A program made the translations under genes and the position numbers. From the NCBI GenBank assembly GCA_038400315.1, contig CP151667.1, positions 4,227,174 to 4,291,173 on the forward strand: 64,000 nt of DNA, in the 5' to 3' direction. This document shows positions 53,413 through 62,224 of this stretch, in pieces. The first letter of the stretch is position 1. Each line of letters opens with the position of its first letter. The DNA comes from Isosphaeraceae bacterium EP7. Lineage in GTDB: Bacteria > Planctomycetota > Planctomycetia > Isosphaerales > Isosphaeraceae. The notes below the pieces were generated by a model. The model was not told the origin of the DNA. It did no database searches and saw only the letters and a list, made by a program, of their open reading frames with translations.

Positions 53413-55320
53413 ATGCCCTTCTCCGTCTTCCGTCAACACCAGAAGAAACTCCTGGCTGTCTTCGGCATCATGGCCATGATCAGCTTCGTGCTGGCCGATA
53501 GCCTACCCAGGTTCTTCAGCCCGGCCGAGGGGCCCAATGGCGGAGATCCGGTCGTCGCCCGGCTCTACGGCAGCGATGTCCACCGCTCCGACCTGGCCAA
53601 GCTGGCCCAGGATCGGCGGTTCGCCAACATGTTCGTCGGCCAGATTGTCGGCAACCCCGGCCTGACCCCCTTCGGCGGCTACAGTACCCGTGACCTGGTC
53701 TCCGGGCTTATTTTACGCCACGAGGCCGATCGCCTGGGCCTACCCGACTCGCCGCAGGTCGCCCGCGACTGGCTCAAGCAGGTCACCAACAACCGGATGA
53801 CCCGCGAGCTCTTCGACGTGGTGATGGCGGGGTTCGCCGACCAGATCACCGGCGAGCAGGCCCTCTCGGCCATCTCATCGCAGGTCAGGCTGACCCAGGT
53901 CCCCCGGCTCATGGCCGGCACGATGGTGACCCCCTTCGACGTCTTCCGCTCCTATCGGGATCAGTCCGAGAGCGTCTCGGCCAAGGTCATCAGCGTGGCC
54001 ACGGCCGATTATCTCAAGTCGATCAAGGATCCCTCCCCGGCCGAGCTGCAGGCCTTCTTCGACAAGTATAAGGACGCCTTGCCGGACCCCTCGAGCGAGA
54101 CGCCCGGCTTCAAGGTCCCCCGCCAGATCCAGGCCGAGATCCTCAGCATCGACGGCGCGGCACTCGCCAGGCAGATCCGGCCGACCCTGACCGATGCCGA
54201 GCTCCGCGTCAGCTACGACGGCCGCAAGGACGAGTTCGCCATCCCTTCGGAGCTGCCCGCCGAGATCTTCAAGGACGGAGCGGACCTCACCCCGGTCCTC
54301 TACCAGTCGTTCGACGAGGTGAAGGACGGGCTGGCCAACAGCCTGGCCGAGGAAAAGGCCCAGGCCGACATCTCCGCCAAGTTCACCGCCTTGAAGGATG
54401 AGGTGCTCATCCCGTTCGCCGACAAGTATCAGGAAGCGATCGACGAGATCAAGGACGCCCAGAAGAACGGCGAGACCCCCACCACCACACTCCCCAAGCC
54501 GGCGGACCTGGAGCCGGTCGCGAAAAAGGCTGGGCTGAACTACGAGAAGAGCCCGCTGCTGGACCGCGAGCAGGCGGGCCGCTACGGCCAGGTGGCCAAC
54601 GCCGAGCTGGGCCTTAGCCCGCTCAGCGGCGGTCGGAAATTCGCCGACGAGATGTTCGACGCTCGCAATGCCCTGTACGAGCCGATGGAATTCACCGACG
54701 CCGACCGCCGCCGGTTCCTCGTGCTCAAGACTCAGGACAACCCGCCGAGGGTTCCCACGCTCGACGAGGTGAAGGCCGAGGTCACGCTCGCCTGGAAGTC
54801 GGAGCAGGCCCGCCCGCTGGCCCAGAAGGCCGCCGACGAGCTTGCCGAGAAGCTTCGAAAGGCGGGGGGCAAGGTCGAAGGGGCCACGTTCGAGGGCCGA
54901 CCGGTCGTTGTCACGGGCGCCGTCCCCAAGCTTCAGCCGGGCCTGCCCATCCCGGGCCAGTTCCTCGACGCTGGGGCGCCCACCCCCTCGACGATCCTGG
55001 AGCTTCCCGACCCCAGCCCGACGCTCAGGGACGACTACTTCGCCCTTGAGCCCGGGAAGGTCGCCATCGGCTGGAACGCCCCCAAGACGATCGCCTACGT
55101 GCTGACCCTCGATCGCCGGACGCCCGCCGCCTTCTCCGACCTCTTCGGCCGCGTCAGCTCCTATGCCGTCTATCAGCGTGAGGCCATGAACGAGGCGGCC
55201 CGCGTCGCCGGCGAGACCTTCATGGCCAAGCTCCGCAAGGACGCCGGCCTGCCCGACGACTGGGTGCCCGAGGACGAGGCCGATCGCGCCAACTCGGCCT
55301 CGCAGACCGCCAGTCTCTGA
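53413..55320 (+). CDS. PpiD/SurA-N-type membrane-anchored chaperone
   Basis: A 635-residue protein with one N-terminal membrane anchor (KLLAVFGIMAMISFVLADSL). It then has a SurA_N-like helical region (VHRSDLAKLAQDRRFANMFV and DLVSGLILRHEADRLGLPDS). Residues about 210-450 form a further helical region (ISVATADYLKSIKDPSPAEL and related). I see no parvulin PPIase active-site set, so this is PpiD-like in layout but may lack isomerase activity. Such proteins help fold exported proteins at the inner membrane. The start at 53413 places the anchor near the N-terminus; the longer frame from 53281 is unsupported. Confidence 0.8.
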   Translation: MPFSVFRQHQKKLLAVFGIMAMISFVLADSLPRFFSPAEGPNGGDPVVARLYGSDVHRSDLAKLAQDRRFANMFVGQIVGNPGLTPFGGYSTRDLVSGLILRHEADRLGLPDSPQVARDWLKQVTNNRMTRELFDVVMAGFADQITGEQALSAISSQVRLTQVPRLMAGTMVTPFDVFRSYRDQSESVSAKVISVATADYLKSIKDPSPAELQAFFDKYKDALPDPSSETPGFKVPRQIQAEILSIDGAALARQIRPTLTDAELRVSYDGRKDEFAIPSELPAEIFKDGADLTPVLYQSFDEVKDGLANSLAEEKAQADISAKFTALKDEVLIPFADKYQEAIDEIKDAQKNGETPTTTLPKPADLEPVAKKAGLNYEKSPLLDREQAGRYGQVANAELGLSPLSGGRKFADEMFDARNALYEPMEFTDADRRRFLVLKTQDNPPRVPTLDEVKAEVTLAWKSEQARPLAQKAADELAEKLRKAGGKVEGATFEGRPVVVTGAVPKLQPGLPIPGQFLDAGAPTPSTILELPDPSPTLRDDYFALEPGKVAIGWNAPKTIAYVLTLDRRTPAAFSDLFGRVSSYAVYQREAMNEAARVAGETFMAKLRKDAGLPDDWVPEDEADRANSASQTASL

Positions 55321-55574
55321 TCCAATGACCCAACCCTCGCCGGCAGGCCATACCTTGGCCGAGCCGGCGAGCATGTCCCGGGTTCGTTTCGTATCGGGAG
55401 CCGCAACCGGCCATTGACGCCGGCGTGCGGCCCCGATTTTTTACTGTAAGTCGTTATGTGAAAACAGCTTCGGAATCATTTTTCCGATCCTGGCGGGCGG
55501 GACATCCTCCTGATCTGCGACGACCGATGCGACACCCGCCCCGCTGGCAGCGGGCTCTTTCGGGGGCAATCTGG

Positions 55575-56315
55575 ATGACTTCTTACAGCGACGAGGCCGA
55601 CGAATACTTCGTCAACATGAACCTCAGCACCGAGATGGAGCTGCCCGACAATCGCGACACCGTGCTCCATTTCTATGAGCGAATGAGCAAGGCGTTCCCC
55701 GACTTGCAGAACTTCTACACCAGGGAGAACGACGACCTCGTCCTTGAAGGGGACAAGGAGTCGGGCTCCTACCGATGGCTGACCATCGAGGCCCGCCGAC
55801 TCTGTTCGGGGCATGTGAATCCCGAGAGCCTGGACGAGGCCTACCGTCAGCACGAGATGGTCCTCGACCTGGCCCCCCACCTCTTGACCCTCAGCGTGCT
55901 CGACTGCGAGGCGCTCGACCTGATGTACGGGTTCGACTTCAACTACGAAGGCAACCACGACGAGATCGTCGTCGAGGCCCTCGGCCTCGGTTCGGGCTTC
56001 GAAGGGGTCCTTGAGACCGGCGGGACGGTGCTCAACTACGAGCCCTCGATCACGCTGGCCCTCGATCCCGGCTGTCGGCTCCAGGCCCGGCTGTCGATCG
56101 AGACCCGCACCAGCGCCTACCAGGTGCGCACCGGCGAGTTCGGCGACGACCAGATCAGCGTCTACTTCACCGTCAGGCAATACTGGAACAACGTGGCGGG
56201 CGACTCGTTCGTCGACTCCCTGCGCCGCCAGCGTGCCATCGGCGAGAAGTACGTCGAGTCGGCCGTCATCCCGCGTATCGTCCGGCCGATGGCACGGGCG
56301 ATCGCCGCGCGTTAG
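55575..56315 (+). CDS. conserved-looking soluble protein of unknown function
   Basis: A 246-residue acidic soluble protein. It begins TSYSDEADEYFVNMNLSTEM, with strong coding bias throughout. No signal peptide and no membrane helix. Long alternating helix and strand segments, with charged-aromatic clusters (DLMYGFDFNYEGNHDEIVVE, ISVYFTVRQYWNNV). I think I have seen this in planctomycete genomes but cannot assign a family. It ends 49 bases before the aminotransferase start, so the two may be co-transcribed. Confidence 0.8.
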   Translation: MTSYSDEADEYFVNMNLSTEMELPDNRDTVLHFYERMSKAFPDLQNFYTRENDDLVLEGDKESGSYRWLTIEARRLCSGHVNPESLDEAYRQHEMVLDLAPHLLTLSVLDCEALDLMYGFDFNYEGNHDEIVVEALGLGSGFEGVLETGGTVLNYEPSITLALDPGCRLQARLSIETRTSAYQVRTGEFGDDQISVYFTVRQYWNNVAGDSFVDSLRRQRAIGEKYVESAVIPRIVRPMARAIAAR

Positions 56316-56364
56316 TCTCGGCGTCGGGCGACCGCGACCATCCACGACGAGGCGACGACCGACC

Positions 56365-57618
56365 ATGCCGCGACTGAGCCGACTTGCGGGCGGCCTCACC
56401 GCCGAGACCGCGTTCACCGTGCTGGCCCTGGCCAGGGCCCTGAAAGCGAAGGGCAAGGACGTCGTGGAGCTGGAGATCGGCGACAGCCCGTTCCCCAGCC
56501 CGCCGCACGCCAAGGCGGCCGGCATCCGCGCGATCGAGCAGAACGAGACCGGTTATGGCCCGAGCCTGGGCCTGCCCGAGTTCCGCGCCGCCGCCGCCCG
56601 GATGGTCCGCGACGAGTTCGGCATCCGGGCCGGCGCCGAGAACGTGGTCATCGCGTCCGGCGCGAAGCCGTTCGAGCAATACTTTGCCGAAGCCCTGCTC
56701 GACCCCGGCGACGGCGTGCTCGTCTTCAGCCCGCACTTCCCCACCTACCTGCCCAACATCGAGCGCCGGGGGGCCCGAGCCGTCCTGGAACCGCTCCGCG
56801 CCGAGGACAAATTCCGCCCCCGGGCCGAGTCTGTCAGGCGCTTCCTGGAGACCGACCCCAGCCCCCGGGCCATCTTCCTGAACTCGCCGCACAACCCCAC
56901 CGGCGGCGTGGCCACGCTCGAAGACCTGGAGGAGATCGCCGACGTCGTCCGAGGCACCGACCTGATGGTCTTCTCCGACGAGCCTTACTGCCACATGATC
57001 TGGGACGGCCGTCACGAGTCGATCGCCGCGCTGCCCGGGATGCTCGACCAGACTGTGGCGGCCTACACGTTCAGCAAGTCATACAGCATGAGCGGCTGGC
57101 GTATCGGCTTCGCGGTGGCCCACCCCGACGTGGTCGACGCAATCGGCAAGCTGATCAACACCACCGCGTCGTGCAGCCCCCCGTTCGTCCAGCGGGGGGC
57201 CATCGCCGCACTCGAGCGCGACAGGCCGGACCGCGACGCGACGATGTCCAAGTTCCGCACCAAGGTCGAGACCCTGACCCGTGGCCTTGCCCTCATCGAT
57301 GGCCTGACAGTCCGGGAGCCGGTGGGGACGTTCTACGTCTTCCCCGACGTCCGGCCCATCTGCAATCGCCTGGGCATCACCTCCCACGGCCTGGCCCTCT
57401 ACCTCCTGGAAGGCGCCGACGACGCCTTCGGGGTCGCCTGCCTCGGTGGAGAATGCTTCGGCCCCGCCGGAGCCGGCTTCCTCCGCTTCAGCTGCGCCGA
57501 GCCCGACGACCGGATCGCCCGGGCCCTCGCCTTCTTGCCCGGCGCCTTGGCCGACACCGCCCGTGTGGCCGCTTACCTGGCCCTTCACCCGGAACACCGC
57601 GCGACCGCCCCATATTGA
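56365..57618 (+). CDS. PLP-dependent class I/II aminotransferase
   Basis: A 417-residue fold-type I aminotransferase. The PLP-Lys lies in AYTFSKSYSMSGWRIGFAVA. Other motifs are the substrate/phosphate-loop NSPHNPTGGVATLED, FSDEPYCHMIWDG (Asp ring contact), and Arg in GFLRFSCAEPDDRI. The set matches class I aspartate-like aminotransferases, and the N-terminus (VVELEIGDSPFPSPPHAKAA) is close to that of aspartate aminotransferases. The substrate cannot be fixed from sequence alone. A 16-base palindrome follows the stop at 57664-57679. Confidence 0.92.
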   Translation: MPRLSRLAGGLTAETAFTVLALARALKAKGKDVVELEIGDSPFPSPPHAKAAGIRAIEQNETGYGPSLGLPEFRAAAARMVRDEFGIRAGAENVVIASGAKPFEQYFAEALLDPGDGVLVFSPHFPTYLPNIERRGARAVLEPLRAEDKFRPRAESVRRFLETDPSPRAIFLNSPHNPTGGVATLEDLEEIADVVRGTDLMVFSDEPYCHMIWDGRHESIAALPGMLDQTVAAYTFSKSYSMSGWRIGFAVAHPDVVDAIGKLINTTASCSPPFVQRGAIAALERDRPDRDATMSKFRTKVETLTRGLALIDGLTVREPVGTFYVFPDVRPICNRLGITSHGLALYLLEGADDAFGVACLGGECFGPAGAGFLRFSCAEPDDRIARALAFLPGALADTARVAAYLALHPEHRATAPY

Positions 57619-58073
57619 TGGGCAGCATCAACTCCGGGCCAGGACTGACGGTCTGAGATCCCCGACCCCGGCCGGGGTCAAGTCGCCATCGAGTGAGTGA
57701 TCCGAGCTGACGTCGTTTCCATTGCCCAGCCGGGCAAGGTGGGGCCCTCTGGCCCGTGGTCTCGTTCGGTGCATTCGAAGGTGCTCATTCGTCGGTTGTC
57801 TCCCGCGCGATTGCCACGTCGCCCGATGGCTTGATCCGGGCTGCGCCGGGATTTTGCTCGCCGCCACATCCCACCGATTCGATCGATCCGCCCCAGGCGC
57901 AGCGGGTCTCAATGCGATGGCGTCAGACTCGGTCGATTGTCAAGAGAGCGTGGAGAATTTGCGACAAGTCAAAGCATTAGCTGGCAATGCGGCAAATGTT
58001 TTATGATATTCGTCGGCTAAAGAGATGCCGATTCGGCCGTTGTTCGTCCCCCCCATCTAGGTCCGGCCCAAGC
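57619..58073. other. 455-base intergenic region
   Basis: No supported gene. GACCCCGGCCGGGGTC at 57664-57679 is a perfect 16-base palindrome 46 bases after the aminotransferase stop, a candidate terminator. Towards the right the region becomes AT-richer (57950-58020, with TTTTATGATATTCG), probably the promoter of the patatin-like gene at 58074. I could not define a convincing -35 box. Confidence 0.5.
57664..57679. terminator. palindromic hairpin after the aminotransferase gene
   Basis: GACCCCGGCCGGGGTC is a perfect palindrome; a 6-bp stem with GGCC loop is possible. It lies 46 bases past the stop codon. No T-run follows, so the terminator assignment is tentative. Confidence 0.4.
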
Positions 58074-61000
58074 ATGAATCAAAATTATGATGCCAATTCG
58101 ACACATGGCGAATTGGATAATGAAGCGGATATGGTCGAGCCGCCTACTCGTCCCTTCCTCGACGACACGACGTCCCCTGCGGAATCCCGACAACGGGATC
58201 CTGGCGGAAGCGAAGAAGGGACCGAATCGTGGCAGGAGCGAGTTTGCCGGCTGGCCCACCTGAAAGGCGAGGTCTTCGTATCCGAGCCTCGGAAGGTCTA
58301 TCGTGCTGAGCATCAGGCGATCGCCGAGCGTCGACGGTTCTTCGAGCAGGGGGATTTGAAAGCGGGGGAGAGTCTGGAGGACCCCGACGGCGAGAAAGTC
58401 AAGGATGACCTCATCGGCCTTTCCCTGTCGGGCGGCGGGATTCGCTCGGCGATGTTCAATCTGGGCCTTTTGCAAGCCTTCTGGAGGCGAGGTGTTCTTC
58501 CTCAGATCGATTATCTGGCGACCGTCTCCGGCGGCGGTTACGTCGGCTCCCGGCTGACCCAGGCGGCCGCGACCTGGTCGGCGGAACAATCTGACGACAG
58601 CAAAGATCAGAGCCGCCGGGCGACAAAGTCCGATGGCGATCCTAAGGGGGCGGTGCCATGGTTCCCGTTCGACTTCCGGGCCAATCGGCCCGTGGCCGCG
58701 AACTCGACCGGCCCTCGCCAGATCTACAATCGGGGCGACTACCTGAATGATCCTTTCCGGTTCTTCTTCCAATGGTTGCCTGGCATGGTCATCAACCTCG
58801 TCATCGTGCTCTCTATGCTGGCGATCGTCGCGTCGGCCGCCGCCTGGATCTTCCGGGCCTTCGATCACCCATGGGTCGATTCCGGGATGCGCGGTTGCGT
58901 TATGCAGATGCTCATGGGGCTGCGCCACATCGGTGTCTACTTAGGGATAGATTGGTCGAGTAATTGCGATACTTCTCGACCCAGGAACGCCTTCATCGGT
59001 CAGTGCTGTGTCTTGGCGACGCTCCTTGTGCTCTGGATCGCGCTGCTGGGCCTGGCGTTCAGCGTCCGCAGGCATCTCGGTCCGTCGCGGTTCAAGCGGA
59101 TGGCCAGGGGCATTTTAACGATCGTTGTGGCTTGCTACCTATTCGTCGCGGCCGTGGGATTCACGTCACTCCTCCGCTGGCCCCAAGGTAATCCGAAATG
59201 CGACACCGCGGGATACTTGTCTAAAGACAAGGATGTCCCCGCCAAGGATCCGCAGAATATTAAGCAGCCGACGGGAATGGAATTCAACCGCACCCTGAGT
59301 CTTTCCAACGAGATCTTGAAGCCGCAGGATCCCACGGCAACTGACCATTTGCGAAAAAAGCGAGCCCGGGAGCTGGCGCAGGTTGTCGAGTACTTGGTCG
59401 ATGAGGATCCCTGGTATCAGGTTAGGGCCCTGAAATCGTGGGAGCGTCTCAAGGATGATCCCTCCCAAGCAGGCTCGCAAGGCAGGAACCTCGTCAATCG
59501 ACTCATTACTACCTTGGCAGTGCTCAGGGCTGAATCGCCGGACGGTGTTGTTTGGAGCTTCGACCGGGTCACGAAGGCATTAAGATCGATCTGGATTGGG
59601 TCGCCTGACCAGGTCGTAAAGGGTTTCGAGGTTCTCGATTCCCCAGACATCACAGAAACGATCACTGCGCAAGCAAAAATTCTCTTCTGGCCCGCCTCCA
59701 GGGATTTGATCGCCGCCTGTGAGGAACTGAAGGTCGAACCTGTCAAAGTTTTCGACGGGACGCCTTCCAGGAATTTGGGAACATTTCGCGAAAGTATGAT
59801 CGCCCTGGAGACGTCGAGCTTGATTGTCACCGATTTGACCCGTGCGATGATCCCGGCCCTCATTTTCTCGGCTTTGTATGGGGTCCTGCACCTCGCTCGC
59901 TACGTTTTGGTCGACATGCACCCTCGGAACAACGGGCGTCTGCGTTGGTTGGAGGGGAAACTAGGTGCCCTCTCATGGATCGCGGCGTTGCTGGGCATTT
60001 TTGTCCTCCTCGGGAATGGCGACACCGACATCGGTGGCTTCAAATACTTGAGGCCGGACGCCTGGAACAATATCAGCGCCGACGACTCGAATGAGGGCAT
60101 CCTGCCCAGCGCGAGGTATTCGCTGCAAGAAGGCCTCCAGGCCTTCATACACACGATCCTGCTCGTGCCTACCGCCATCGCCGCAGCCCTGGCCCTGGTG
60201 CCGATCCTCGCGCCCGGCAAGTTCCTCCAGAGCAGCGAGCGGCCCAGGGACTCGGTGCAGGGCCTCGTCTACCGTCTGGTCGTGGGCTCATTCATCCTCG
60301 TCTTTCCTCTGGCCGCGTTCTTCTTCCTGGCCAGGGAGAACGTCTCGGGCGCGGCGCCTTCGAAAACGGAAACGGCCACCTACGAGAGGGAGGCCATTCC
60401 TGGTCGAGGCGAGGACAGACCGCCGGATGCCTCGGGCCTCGCAACCGACCCCAATCGATCGAACGCCGACGAGCCGCGGGGCGGCGAACCCGGGCAGGTG
60501 CCGGTGAAGAACATCGCTCGGATGGCGTATTGTCCCGCGGGCCTTTTCACCACCTTCGGCTACCTGATTCAGAATGACCAGGCTATTCGGGGCCTGATTT
60601 TCTTCGCCGGCCTGGCCGTCTTCTTCATCCTGGGGACGCTCTCGAACGTCAACCGCTCGTCGATCCACTACTTCTACCGCGAGAAGCTGCGCGAGACGTA
60701 TCTCAACTGGGACAGGGACATCGGCAGGGATAAGACTGTCGCGGAAAGGCCCGACTATCGCAAGCTAAAGGACCAGCGGGGCAGTGAGGTCGGCGCCCCG
60801 TATCATATCCTGTCGGCGACGTTGAACGTCATCGTGAACCCCACCGAGCGCCGAGAGCTGAAGGAAATCCGCCACAATTTCATCTTCTCGCCGCTCTACT
60901 GCGGCTCGAAGGAGGTCGGGTTCCGCAGGACCGACAAATATCACGGGGGAGTCGACTTGGCCGATGCGATCGCGATCTCCGGGGGTGCCATCAGCCCCAT

Positions 61001-61853
61001 CCAGGGTCTCACTTTCGGTGGCCGGTTCTGGATGGTCCTGCTCAATGCGAGGCTGGGCCAGTGGTACGCCAATCCCAACCCGAAATTCGAGCCGTGGTCC
61101 ATGCCCACGATCCCGAGCCTGATGGCCGAGTACTTCTTTCACAGCTGGAAGAAGCGGGGCCATTATTTCCTCTCCGATGGCGCCCACCGCGACAACCTCG
61201 GCCTGGAGCTGCTCCTCCTGCGTCGTTGCCGTCTCATCATCGTCTCGGACGTCTCGCACGACCCCAAATATGAGCTGAACGACCTCATCCGCGACCTGCG
61301 GCGGGCACGGATCTGGGAGGGCATTCAGTTCCGGCCGCTGTCGATGAAGGCGATGGAGGAGGCCATCCCCAGGCTCTTCAAGACGGTCCCATCCGCGGCG
61401 CCGCTCTTCGGCCTAGACCAGTTCTCCGACGATGTGGCCGCGAAGGCCGCGGGCAAGAAATATACGCGGGAGAATTTCTTCCTCATCCAGATCTGCTATC
61501 CCTCAATCCCGCCCGAGAAGGATGGGACCGGCGGCGAACCGGCGCGTGATGGGCTGCTGATCGTCGTAAAACCGTCGCTCAGTGCCCGGTTCCCGACGCC
61601 GGGCGAATTGGAGCAGCACTACAAGATCAACCCGTCCTTCCCGCACGACCCGGATCTCGAGCAAATCTACGAGGAGGATCGGATCGAGGCCTATCGCCAG
61701 CTCGGCGAGCACATCGGGATTTCGCTCTCAAACGGGCTGAGCTGCCTCGTCGACACCGACGCCGACCAGAGCTTCGCGTCGAAGCGGGCCTCATTCTTCG
61801 AGCTCAGCGATCGAATCCTGAAGGCAGCCGGCTCGAACTCTCGCACCGAGTAG
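58074..61853 (+). CDS. large membrane-embedded patatin-like phospholipase family protein
   Basis: A 1,259-residue protein. Near residues 115-165 it has the patatin oxyanion and nucleophile motifs: LIGLSLSGGGIRSAMFNLGL and DYLATVSGGGYVGSRL, with Ser 152 as likely nucleophile. Catalytic Asp is in LSDGAHRDNLGLELLLLRR (Asp 1035). Between them are about eight membrane helices (for example GMVINLVIVLSMLAIVASAA, ATLLVLWIALLGLAFSV, ILTIVVACYLFVAAVGFTSL, ALIFSALYGVLHLARYVL, TILLVPTAIAAALALVPILA, GLIFFAGLAVFFILGTL) and a large soluble loop at residues about 380-590. Patatins are lipid acyl hydrolases. GC is visibly lower here than in neighbours (about 53% in 59281-59340 by my count), which hints at transfer. 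The ATG at 58074 was chosen over an AT-rich upstream extension. Confidence 0.85.
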   Translation: MNQNYDANSTHGELDNEADMVEPPTRPFLDDTTSPAESRQRDPGGSEEGTESWQERVCRLAHLKGEVFVSEPRKVYRAEHQAIAERRRFFEQGDLKAGESLEDPDGEKVKDDLIGLSLSGGGIRSAMFNLGLLQAFWRRGVLPQIDYLATVSGGGYVGSRLTQAAATWSAEQSDDSKDQSRRATKSDGDPKGAVPWFPFDFRANRPVAANSTGPRQIYNRGDYLNDPFRFFFQWLPGMVINLVIVLSMLAIVASAAAWIFRAFDHPWVDSGMRGCVMQMLMGLRHIGVYLGIDWSSNCDTSRPRNAFIGQCCVLATLLVLWIALLGLAFSVRRHLGPSRFKRMARGILTIVVACYLFVAAVGFTSLLRWPQGNPKCDTAGYLSKDKDVPAKDPQNIKQPTGMEFNRTLSLSNEILKPQDPTATDHLRKKRARELAQVVEYLVDEDPWYQVRALKSWERLKDDPSQAGSQGRNLVNRLITTLAVLRAESPDGVVWSFDRVTKALRSIWIGSPDQVVKGFEVLDSPDITETITAQAKILFWPASRDLIAACEELKVEPVKVFDGTPSRNLGTFRESMIALETSSLIVTDLTRAMIPALIFSALYGVLHLARYVLVDMHPRNNGRLRWLEGKLGALSWIAALLGIFVLLGNGDTDIGGFKYLRPDAWNNISADDSNEGILPSARYSLQEGLQAFIHTILLVPTAIAAALALVPILAPGKFLQSSERPRDSVQGLVYRLVVGSFILVFPLAAFFFLARENVSGAAPSKTETATYEREAIPGRGEDRPPDASGLATDPNRSNADEPRGGEPGQVPVKNIARMAYCPAGLFTTFGYLIQNDQAIRGLIFFAGLAVFFILGTLSNVNRSSIHYFYREKLRETYLNWDRDIGRDKTVAERPDYRKLKDQRGSEVGAPYHILSATLNVIVNPTERRELKEIRHNFIFSPLYCGSKEVGFRRTDKYHGGVDLADAIAISGGAISPIQGLTFGGRFWMVLLNARLGQWYANPNPKFEPWSMPTIPSLMAEYFFHSWKKRGHYFLSDGAHRDNLGLELLLLRRCRLIIVSDVSHDPKYELNDLIRDLRRARIWEGIQFRPLSMKAMEEAIPRLFKTVPSAAPLFGLDQFSDDVAAKAAGKKYTRENFFLIQICYPSIPPEKDGTGGEPARDGLLIVVKPSLSARFPTPGELEQHYKINPSFPHDPDLEQIYEEDRIEAYRQLGEHIGISLSNGLSCLVDTDADQSFASKRASFFELSDRILKAAGSNSRTE

Positions 61854-62224
61854 GTCGCAGCGTCCGGCTCCTCGTCGAGGAATGCGACAATCGCAGGAGC
61901 TTCGACGAGATAAGGGATGTAAACAATCGGAAAATCCGCACATGATTGTGCGTTATAGCGATAATATTGACCGATGATCGAATGGGGGACGATAATGTCC
62001 CCCTCCTCACTTCTTGCGAGCCCTCGGGACAGCCTCGCGACATCGGGACGATGGTCGGCCTGCATCCTACATCGTATGTCCTCTCCTTCGAGGATGGGAG
62101 CAGACGCGGCGTCATAGGCCGACACCGGCCGGTTTGGCGGAGAACGATTCGGAATGATGGATAAAAACGTCCCCCCGGAGGCTTTCTTTCTCATAGAGCA
62201 ATCGAATGCCCTGGAGGACGGACC
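61854..62224. other. 371-base intergenic region with one hairpin
   Basis: No supported gene; minus-strand frames over 61691-62194 lack the usual third-position bias and no product is recognisable. GGGGGAC (61984-61990) and GTCCCCC (61997-62003) form a 7-bp stem with a GATAAT loop, 130 bases after the patatin stop. The part upstream of 62225 probably holds the sigma-factor promoter. Confidence 0.5.
61984..62003. terminator. short hairpin downstream of the patatin-like gene
   Basis: GGGGGAC GATAAT GTCCCCC: a perfect 7-bp stem with a six-base loop, followed by TCCTCACTTCTT. It lies 130 bases after the stop at 61853, which is rather far; the role as terminator is tentative. Confidence 0.35.

Noticed and set aside
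58074-61853. Patatin-like gene as the effector of an anti-phage (CBASS/CapV-type) system
   Set aside because: No cyclic-oligonucleotide synthase, HORMA, TRIP13, ubiquitin-like or other defence gene lies on either side, and the protein is far larger than CapV effectors.
61691-62194. Minus-strand 167-residue frame downstream of the patatin-like gene
   Set aside because: Overlaps the patatin C-terminus, lacks typical third-position G/C bias, and contains no motif; treated as non-coding.
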